Origin: Spirochaetaceae bacterium
GTDB lineage: Bacteria; Spirochaetota; Spirochaetia; Treponematales; Breznakiellaceae
Length of the DNA: 20,407 bases
Direction of reading: 5' to 3'
NCBI GenBank assembly: GCA_031284645.1
Contig: JAITXS010000032.1
Location: forward strand, 1 to 20,407
Made by a program: the position numbers and the translations under genes. Below, piece after piece: positions 1 through 5,260 of the stretch (position 1 is its first letter; every line of letters starts with the position of its first letter). Under the pieces are notes generated by a model. It was not told the DNA's origin. It searched no databases and worked only from the letters and a program-made list of their open reading frames with translations.

Positions 1-336
1 CTTGAAAAAGCGCTTGGAAAAGCCGTAAACTGGTGTATAGAACATGATATTTTAAAAGATTTTCTGGAAGAAAACTCTACGGAGGTTAACAATATGTTAT
101 TTACCGAATGGAATTGGGACGATGCCCTGGAAGTTGCCCGTGAAGAGGGTTTGGAAGAGGGTATTGAAAAGGGGCGTGGCGAGGGCAGAGAAGAAGGTCG
201 AGAGGAGGGTCGAGAAGAAGGCATTGAAGTGGGTATTAAAAAAGGCATTGACCGTTTTTACGAACTTCTTGAACAAGGGTACACCCCAAAAGCGGCTAAG
301 GAAGCGCTCGAAAATAAAAGTAGGGTCACTGGGTAA
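1..336 (+). CDS. C-terminal part of an Rpn-family recombination-promoting nuclease / putative transposase (5' end outside window)
   Basis: The reading frame is open from base 1, so the ATG at 94 is probably internal and the true start lies upstream of the window. The visible 111 residues begin LEKALGKAVNWCIEHDILKD, followed by NMLFTEWNWDDALEV; this is the usual C-terminal signature of Rpn/PD-(D/E)XK transposase-like proteins. These are RecA-independent recombination-promoting nucleases related to transposases. Next comes a low-complexity tail of repeated GREEG units (about 180-225 at DNA level), typical of this family, and a short helical end containing YELLEQGYTPKAAKEAL. The catalytic core is not in the window. 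The stop codon (TAA 334-336) lies inside the first GGGTA-type intergenic repeat, so the last residues (KSRVTG) may be repeat-encoded. Family assignment is from recognition, not a search. Confidence 0.75.
   Translation, partial: LEKALGKAVNWCIEHDILKDFLEENSTEVNNMLFTEWNWDDALEVAREEGLEEGIEKGRGEGREEGREEGREEGIEVGIKKGIDRFYELLEQGYTPKAAKEALENKSRVTG
180..225 (+). repeat. short in-frame tandem repeat encoding GREEG units
   Basis: Near-identical 12-base units of the type GGTCGAGAGGAG are repeated, giving GRGEG, GREEG, GREEG, GREEG in the protein tail. Such tracts can change length by slippage. Confidence 0.7.
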
Positions 337-490
337 AGGGTAGAGGGGTAAAATAGGGTTTTGGGTTTAGGGTAGAGGGTCTGGGTTTACCAGAAATCCT
401 GTACCATACCTGGCTCTCCTAAACCTTTGCTTCGGGTATGGGATAGCGGATGTCTGATACTACTATACCCAAAACCCTCTTACCCTTTTA
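337..490. repeat. GGGTA/TACCC degenerate palindromic intergenic repeat, copy 1
   Basis: It starts directly after the rpn-tail stop with GGGTA-like units, then TCTGGGTTTACCAGA (379-393; stem TCTGG/CCAGA), then a cttcggg-containing block (about 429-437), and ends in TACCC/ACCCT units just before the next promoter. The G-rich left and C-rich right arms are imperfectly complementary, so the whole stretch can fold as a long hairpin in RNA. Related copies occur at 1250, 3585, 5158, 7378 and 15873. Confidence 0.7.
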
Positions 491-494
491 TAAT
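489..494 (+). promoter_or_regulatory. perfect -10 hexamer (TATAAT) ahead of the coiled-coil nuclease-like gene
   Basis: TATAAT lies 23 bases upstream of the ATG at 518. No good -35 box is visible at the expected distance, so this is a tentative promoter with a short leader. Confidence 0.4.
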
Positions 495-517
495 ATTTTA
501 ATGTGGAGGTAAAAAAA

Positions 518-1249
518 ATGGCAGAAACAAAAGGCCGGCCGAGAGAGCGGGAGTACGTTACTATGGCGAATTTTAACGAGTGGCTGGACAGGCTTGCCCG
601 CGAACGCGAGCAAGCTGATGCGAAATTCCTCAAGGAACGTGAGGAATTTAAAAGACAACAGGAAGAAGCCGAAGCAAAAGCCCGCAAGGAACATGAGGAG
701 TTCAAAAGACGACAGGAGGAAGCTGAGGAAAACGCTCGTAAAAAGCAGGAGGAAGCTGATCGGAGACAACAGGAAGCGGCTTTTTTGGCGGAACAACGCA
801 TGAAACAGATCGACAAGCGGCTGGGGAAATTGACCAACAGGGTCGGCGAAATTATCGAACATTTGATAACGCCGAATGTACTGGAGAAGTTTAAGAAAAT
901 GGGCTTCTCGTTTAGCAGAACCGCACGCAATATTTATATACAAGACAAAGACGGCAAGACCTTAACCGAGATAGATACTGTGTTCCAAAACGGCGAGGAT
1001 ATCATGATAGTCGAGGTCAAGACGCATCCGACCACGGATGATATAATCCGTCATGCAAAAAGAATGATCCTGCTGAAAACGCAGAATATGTATCCGGGGC
1101 TGAATCTTTACGGCGCGATAGCGGCGGCGGTGATCGACGATGAGACGCGGGAGGCGGCGATAGGACAGGGTTTTTATGTACTTGAACAAAGCGGCGACAC
1201 CATGAAGATACTCCCCGATGACCCGGATTTTAAACCGAAAAGGTGGTGA
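518..1249 (+). CDS. coiled-coil protein with C-terminal PD-(D/E)XK nuclease-like domain (DUF3782-type)
   Basis: The ATG at 518 is chosen over the in-frame GTG at 503 because GGAGG at 505-509 is a well-spaced ribosome site for it; this gives 243 residues. Residues about 28-100 form a highly charged coiled coil containing an internal 18-residue duplication (42-59 and 60-77, each starting EEFKR). The C-terminal half carries an E-I-D (151-153) followed by a hydrophobic strand and E166-V-K168, matching the D-(x)n-E-x-K core of the PD-(D/E)XK superfamily. Proteins of this build (coiled coil plus DUF3782/nuclease-like domain) are common in spirochaetes and cyanobacteria; their function is not known. 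It stands alone, between two intergenic repeats and downstream of an rpn tail, so it may belong to the same class of mobile-like nuclease genes. Confidence 0.75.
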   Translation: MAETKGRPREREYVTMANFNEWLDRLAREREQADAKFLKEREEFKRQQEEAEAKARKEHEEFKRRQEEAEENARKKQEEADRRQQEAAFLAEQRMKQIDKRLGKLTNRVGEIIEHLITPNVLEKFKKMGFSFSRTARNIYIQDKDGKTLTEIDTVFQNGEDIMIVEVKTHPTTDDIIRHAKRMILLKTQNMYPGLNLYGAIAAAVIDDETREAAIGQGFYVLEQSGDTMKILPDDPDFKPKRW

Positions 1250-1470
1250 GCTAAGTAGGGTAATTGGGTAGGGGGTAGAGGGTCTTGATTTTACCAGACA
1301 TTCCCTACCCTAAACCCACTGCCCTTGACCTTTGCTTCGGGATGAGGGGGTCGAAATAGGGTTTTGGGTACAGGGTAGAGGGTTTAGTTCTGAGCGAAAA
1401 TCTCCTACCCTAGCCCCTTAACCCTATTACCCTTCTTTAAACCCTATACCCCGAATCCTCCTACCCTATT
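1250..1470. repeat. GGGTA/TACCC palindromic intergenic repeat, copy 2 (two modules)
   Basis: It lies between two convergent genes and is G-rich after the stop of each when read in that gene's sense strand. There are two modules: one with TTGATTTTACCAGA at the centre (about 1286-1299), the second after the cttcggg block (about 1335-1341) with GGGTTTTGGGTA arms and TACCC ends. The TAG of the minus-strand lipoprotein (1466-1468) lies within the repeat. Nothing else coding is apparent here. Confidence 0.7.
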
Positions 1471-3535
1471 TGACACAGAATGCAGGGGCAACGCCCCATG
1501 CATCATCTGAGTAGCCATTGGCGTCGGCTTTTCCGGTGTCGGCCACCGAGCAGAAAAACTCGTACTGCCTATCACAAGGTGATGCGAGCCAGTACCGGCC
1601 GCCAGCAGCCGAGGGTTTCTTCCGCCTGTCATCACTGTTATAATATTCAAGAGATGCCTGATTACCCTCTGTCTCAAGTCCTCCTACAGAATAGGTAGCA
1701 CCCCCACCAAACATCTCCCGCTCTGTCGGCAGCCATATCTTGTCTGTTATCTCATCTGCCCTAATCGCGAATTCTCCAGAATCCGACACGTACCTTTTAG
1801 TTCCCCAGATTATTTGATCATTACTCAAAGGCACTCCGGCAGCCTCCAAACCAGCGGAAAATGTCCCTGAACCACTATCCCCCGTATTTACCAGATATTT
1901 CCTCATCTGACTCCCTTTATACCCGTTGTAATTTGTCTTCGAGGTCTCCATTTGACGGTCTACCGGTGTATCTTTGAAATGCATCACGATATGCGCTATG
2001 TTCGGATTGCTTCCCCCAGCCCCCCAATATCTCCCACGTTCATTAAATGAATTTATCCCTACCACTATCAAACGCAACTTATCTCCCGTGGCCGATCCTG
2101 ATAGTATCTCCCCACTCCCGTCATATGCCGCCACTGCAAAACTGCTCGGCAAATCCAGGTAATCCCCCAGCCTTATCTTTTGGTCCAGGTCTATAGACAA
2201 CGGGGTGGGAAGTCCACTCAGATAATTGTGAATCTTGTTAAAAGTGTCCGCTACCCGAGCCGCGCCTGTACCCGTAGCTCTGAACTTTATCGACAAATCC
2301 GGTGATGTTGATTCGCTCACCGTTACCATGCATGTAGTCGTATAAGTCGTGCCGCTGTCGTTTACCATCGCCGTTATTATCGTGCGCCCAAACCCTACCG
2401 GTGTCACCACACCGTTGCTCACCGTTGCCACGTCCGTGTTATCTGATGCCCAGTTTACTGTCCGGTTTGTCGCGTTTGCCGGATATACTGTCGCAACCAG
2501 TGTTGCCGTGCTAGACCCCGCTTCCATGCTTAGACTGTATTTATCAAGGCCTATTACACTCACCGCCACCGGTTTTACCGTTACGTTACAACTTGCATAC
2601 TTCGTGCTGTCGCTTGTTGATGTTGCCCTTATTGTCGCAGTCCCGGGGATTAACGGCGTTACTACACCGTTACTCACCGTTGCCACTGCCGTGTCGCTTG
2701 AGCTCCATACTATGTTCTTGTCTGTTGCGTTTGCCGGATTTACAGCTGCCGCCAGCGTTACCACACTGCCTCCCGCATCAAGGCTCAAGCTGCCGATATT
2801 CAGCTCTATCCCCGTTACCGGCACCTCCTTAACCTCTACGGTGTGTACGGCAGACTCCGCACCGGCACGCGCCGTTATTGTCACGATCCCCGGCGCTACC
2901 ATGACGACCAGCCCGTTTATCACATACGCCACATCCGTATTGCCGGAAATCCACTCTACCCCCTTGTTCGTTGCACCAGGCGGCTCCACCACCGCACTCA
3001 GACTCAGGCGCTCCCCGGCAAAGCCTGATGCCGCCCCCGCAATGCTTACACCGCTTACCGGCACTATTTCCTGCGGCAATACCACCTTCTTCACCGTCCG
3101 GCTGTCCGTAAAACCCCCGTCAAGCGTTTTTACCGTTATTGTTACATCCTCCGTGCTCACCTGTTTGAAATCCAACAGCGCCAAGCCTCCGCTCACTTCC
3201 GCCACCCCGACTACTTCAGGCTTGCTTGATGTCCAGATGACTCCTTTGTTTGCTGCATTTACCGGATATATCGTGGCGACCAGCGGTATCGAACTCCCCG
3301 CTGCCCCGCCCAACTCCCCGCTCGGACTTATCACCACTTTCTCTACCGCCACATTCGAAGTATCGTTATTACTTCCCGTTTCGCCATTTTTCCCGTCCGC
3401 CTTCTTCGCTCCGATGAGAGACTCCACCATCCAGTTCTCGCACGAGACCATACTCCCCAATACCAGCACCATACCCAGTATTAACGCCGCGGGATTTTTC
3501 ATTCTTACTTTTTTCATTCTTGCTTTCTTTTTCAT
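1466..3535 (-). CDS. surface lipoprotein with four Big_2 (Ig-like) domains and C-terminal DUF6273-like domain
   Basis: Of 689 residues, the N-terminus is a lipoprotein signal: a Lys/Arg-rich start, a hydrophobic run, then lipobox GSMVSC. The Cys would be lipidated and the protein anchored, probably displayed at the cell surface. Four Big_2 immunoglobulin-like repeats follow (about 65-155, 158-240, 242-325, 328-410), marked by PxxATNKxVxWxS and DVATVSNGVVTP-type motifs. The last ~260 residues resemble DUF6273: SQMRKYL, DKIWLPTEREMF, GGRYWLASP and a GVAPAFCVK end. AAGGAAG upstream of ATG 3535 is a fair ribosome site. It is probably co-transcribed behind the small beta-barrel gene (gap 93 bases). 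The N-terminal half is nearly identical to the lipoprotein at 5261-7360; the C-terminal domain is unrelated. Role is inferred: adhesion or ligand binding. Some codons near the end are compatible with DGR-type variation, but weakly. Confidence 0.82.
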   Translation of the reverse strand: MKKKARMKKVRMKNPAALILGMVLVLGSMVSCENWMVESLIGAKKADGKNGETGSNNDTSNVAVEKVVISPSGELGGAAGSSIPLVATIYPVNAANKGVIWTSSKPEVVGVAEVSGGLALLDFKQVSTEDVTITVKTLDGGFTDSRTVKKVVLPQEIVPVSGVSIAGAASGFAGERLSLSAVVEPPGATNKGVEWISGNTDVAYVINGLVVMVAPGIVTITARAGAESAVHTVEVKEVPVTGIELNIGSLSLDAGGSVVTLAAAVNPANATDKNIVWSSSDTAVATVSNGVVTPLIPGTATIRATSTSDSTKYASCNVTVKPVAVSVIGLDKYSLSMEAGSSTATLVATVYPANATNRTVNWASDNTDVATVSNGVVTPVGFGRTIITAMVNDSGTTYTTTCMVTVSESTSPDLSIKFRATGTGAARVADTFNKIHNYLSGLPTPLSIDLDQKIRLGDYLDLPSSFAVAAYDGSGEILSGSATGDKLRLIVVGINSFNERGRYWGAGGSNPNIAHIVMHFKDTPVDRQMETSKTNYNGYKGSQMRKYLVNTGDSGSGTFSAGLEAAGVPLSNDQIIWGTKRYVSDSGEFAIRADEITDKIWLPTEREMFGGGATYSVGGLETEGNQASLEYYNSDDRRKKPSAAGGRYWLASPCDRQYEFFCSVADTGKADANGYSDDAWGVAPAFCVK

Positions 3536-3584
3536 ATTTCTTCCTTAACTTGATATATTAGGGTTCTTACGGGGGTTCAGCTTC

Positions 3585-3632
3585 CTGCCAAGCACTATAG
3601 CCAAGAGCCTACTACCCAATTACCCTATCTAA
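3585..3632. repeat. GGGTA/TACCC intergenic repeat, copy 3 (partial)
   Basis: Short C-rich arm (plus strand ACTACCCAATTACCC) overlapping the stop of the minus-strand beta-barrel gene; in the sense strand it reads TAG followed by ATAGGGTAATTGGGTAG. The flanking 'gccaag.actata' word also occurs at copy 6. Confidence 0.55.
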
Positions 3633-4114
3633 AACTTGTATCCAACTATAACGCCCAGTCCAAACGGCACCGGGTAGCCGACCCGTATATACGGCTCCGC
3701 ATAAAATGAATCAACGGGGAAACGGACTCCGGTGCTTATATCCACTGCCATGCTGCTTATACCGTTTCTCCCGCTTTCGATAAATGTCGTCCCGCCCACC
3801 CCCATCTGTACCCACAGTCGCAGCTCTTCAATTTTTTTAAGCGCTATGTAACATCTCCCGTATGTCGTGACCTCGAATATCCCAAGCCCGTCAAAATCAT
3901 TTCCGTAATCCACTTTTATCCCAAAGGTAAAACACTCGCTTAAGGCGTATCCGGCGATAAGGCCTCCGGCCATACTCATCCCACGCCTCCCGCTTAAGTT
4001 TCCTTCCATCAGAGTCCCAACCGAGATTTCCCCGGCTTCCTGTCCCCAGCTTGTCATTCTTGTTATTACCAGCATCACCGCTGCCACTAATCCGATTCTC
4101 GTTTTTTTTCTCAT
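3629..4114 (-). CDS. small outer-membrane beta-barrel-like exported protein, copy A
   Basis: 161 residues. It has an N-terminal signal peptide (MRKKTRIGLVAAVMLVITRM) with probable cleavage after SWG, before QEAGEI. The rest is alternating hydrophobic/polar strands with many Gly and aromatic residues (GGLIAGYALS, RCYIALKK, RLWVQMGVGG, AEPYIRVGYPVPFGLG) and ends in Phe (VGYKF). A terminal aromatic residue is the usual signal for insertion by the BamA machinery, so an eight-stranded outer-membrane barrel is likely. AGGGGAAAG sits just before ATG 4114. It is the first gene of a minus-strand pair with the Big_2 lipoprotein and lies behind a structured leader with a terminator-like hairpin. A paralogue at 7599-8084 is about 90% identical by eye. 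Specific function unknown. Confidence 0.72.
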   Translation of the reverse strand: MRKKTRIGLVAAVMLVITRMTSWGQEAGEISVGTLMEGNLSGRRGMSMAGGLIAGYALSECFTFGIKVDYGNDFDGLGIFEVTTYGRCYIALKKIEELRLWVQMGVGGTTFIESGRNGISSMAVDISTGVRFPVDSFYAEPYIRVGYPVPFGLGVIVGYKF

Positions 4115-4400
4115 CTCTTTCCCCTATCCTGTACAATAAAAAAACCTCAAGGGGATGCGGAAACATACAATTTCCCGTATTCTCTTGAGGTTTTTTTTCT
4201 TGAGATTTTATATTGAAATTGAGGATTCCCCCGCGGGGGCACAAAACCTTTTTTGCCCGGATGATTCTCCGAGTGTCAGGTATTGGGTCGCGGCAGGGCC
4301 TATACCATAAACTGCCAATGATACACCTTCCGGTGTAAACGACAGCAAACGGATAAATACCCATAAGGAATCTTGCACCTCTTTTTTCATCATAGCGTTA
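4115..4400 (-). promoter_or_regulatory. conserved structured 5' leader of beta-barrel gene A
   Basis: No gene is called here. In the sense (minus) strand it contains TACACC-GGAA-GGTGTA (plus 4322-4337), a 6-bp stem closed by a GNRA-type loop, inside a 53-base block (4300-4352) identical to 8269-8321. A GC hairpin (CCCCCGCGGGGG, about 4229-4240) and the terminator-like hairpin follow. A short minus ORF starting at 4393 reads through this block, but between the two copies most changes alter the amino acid and a one-base indel breaks the frame, so RNA structure explains the conservation better than protein. Confidence 0.45.
4138..4197 (-). terminator. intrinsic-terminator-like hairpin in the leader of beta-barrel gene A (attenuator candidate)
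   Basis: A 14-bp perfect stem (4138-4151 with 4184-4197; core CCTCAAG/CTTGAGG) encloses 32 bases. In the minus-strand RNA it ends in seven U's, 23 bases before the ATG at 4114. As it sits on the sense strand between an upstream leader and the ribosome site, it could stop transcripts before the gene. A second upstream CTCAAG (plus 4199-4204 CTTGAG) offers an alternative partner for one arm. Confidence 0.55.
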
Positions 4401-4811
4401 GTTTAGGACAAACTTCGCAAATTGATCAAGAGGAATTTTGAAAAAAGACATGTTTCTGAATAAAAAGTTTTTAATTTGTTATATAATAAAGAATTATATT
4501 CTTAATTATAATATTATATATTATAATTAAGAATATTGTAATAATATATATACTTTTATGTACTTATCGCGTGTGAAAAATACGATTTTTAAAAGAGTGT
4601 TCTGAACCCGAAGTTGAGGGGCGCAATTTTGACAGCAGCGAAAACCCTGACCCCAAACCCTTCCGGCGCGGGGAGCGAAAGTCAGCGCAACGGGTGAGCA
4701 TAGATACGGTATTAAAAACCCGTGACCGCCGACCGCCAAAATTAAACGGACAAAATATATTTTTATATTATAAATTATTTTACAAGACACATATAACAAG
4801 GAGATAACAAA
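4401..4811. other. AT-rich divergent intergenic region, copy A
   Basis: 411 bases between divergently read genes. It holds a 17-bp perfect AT palindrome (4496-4536), then a GC-richer block (about 4605-4694) shared with copy B (about 8575-8665), including CCCGAAGTTGAGGG and TTCCGGCGCGGGGAG, and finally a TATAAA-containing stretch just before the four-helix gene that may carry its promoter. The minus ORF across 4527-4799 is not convincing as a gene. Confidence 0.5.
4496..4536. repeat. 17-bp perfect AT-rich inverted repeat
   Basis: Arms 4496-4512 and 4520-4536 are fully complementary (core ATTCTTAATTATAAT), with a 7-base loop. Copy B has only a shorter 18-base palindrome at 8490-8507. It could extrude as a cruciform or terminate transcription in either direction. 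Confidence 0.75.
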
Positions 4812-5030
4812 ATGGCAGCGTTAAAATCATTCAAAGAGCTTATTGTGTGGCAGGAATCAGTGAATCTGGTAGAGATGATCTGTCGTCACACGCAGACCTC
4901 CCCTGAAGACGAAAAGTTCGGATTAGTAAGTCAAACGCGGAGAGCAGCAATATCTATACCGACGAATATAGCGGAAGATCCCCTGCCCCGAATTCTATGT
5001 CCTGTACAACTGCCCGGACGAGTATCTTAA
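4812..5030 (+). pseudogene. four-helix-bundle protein (S23/IVP family), truncated copy A
   Basis: AAGGAG precedes ATG 4812. The first ~55 residues (MAALKSFKELIVWQESVNLV to SIPTNIAE) match the intact copy at 9043-9411, including the family hallmark SQTRRAAISIPxNIAE. After base 4977 the sequence switches to unrelated DNA, the frame changes and a stop follows at 5028-5030, so helices 3 and 4 are missing. The inserted DNA is an rpn-type fragment in another frame. Almost certainly non-functional. Confidence 0.85.
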
Positions 5031-5160
5031 AAAAGGCAGTTTGAAACTTTCGGATTCTTTTACCGAAAAAAATACCGGTGAACCGAGCCTGGAGTTAAAC
5101 ATGGGTGTTTACAAGATCAATAGACTTCAGCACATCTCATTTGAAACATATCTACCTTAG
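4978..5160 (+). pseudogene. internal fragment of an Rpn-family nuclease/transposase gene
   Basis: Read from 4978 the frame gives 60 residues with PEFYVLYN, then LKLSDSF, then LELNMGVYKIN, which matches the middle of Rpn/PD-(D/E)XK transposase-like proteins (usual words: PEFxVLYNG, LKLSDAF, LELxVxVYNIN). There is no start codon or ribosome site, and the N-terminal catalytic part is absent. After YKIN the match decays and the frame ends at TAG 5158-5160, which is the first base group of another GGGTA repeat. It is a dead remnant joined to the truncated four-helix gene. Confidence 0.7.
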
Positions 5161-5238
5161 GGTATTGGGTAATGGGGTAATGGGGTAATGGGGTCTGGGT
5201 TTTATCAGAAAGCCCCTACCCTATACCCCGTACTCTAC
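5158..5238. repeat. GGGTA/TACCC palindromic intergenic repeat, copy 4
   Basis: TAGGGTATTGGGTAATGGGG-type units, then TCTGGGTTTTATCAGA (5193-5208) at the centre, then CCCTACCCTATACCCC. It is the most regular copy: three near-perfect 9-base GGGTAATGG units (about 5166-5193) on the left arm. Confidence 0.7.
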
Positions 5239-5260
5239 TTAGAGATTCCCCCTGAAAAAC

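Noticed and set aside
1250..1470. Telomere-like or CRISPR-like array from the GGGTA units
   Set aside because: Units are too degenerate and variably spaced, with no spacer/repeat alternation and no cas genes; interspersed palindromic repeats describe it better.
2349..3548. Long plus-strand frame (399 residues) opposite the first lipoprotein
   Set aside because: Antisense shadow of the Ig repeats: Thr/Pro/Val-rich, no ribosome site, and the minus-strand gene has a signal peptide and known domains. The similar plus frame at 6663-7421 is rejected for the same reason.
4527..4799. Minus-strand frame of 90 residues in the AT-rich region
   Set aside because: AT-rich composition, no ribosome site, and the frame is not kept in cassette B.
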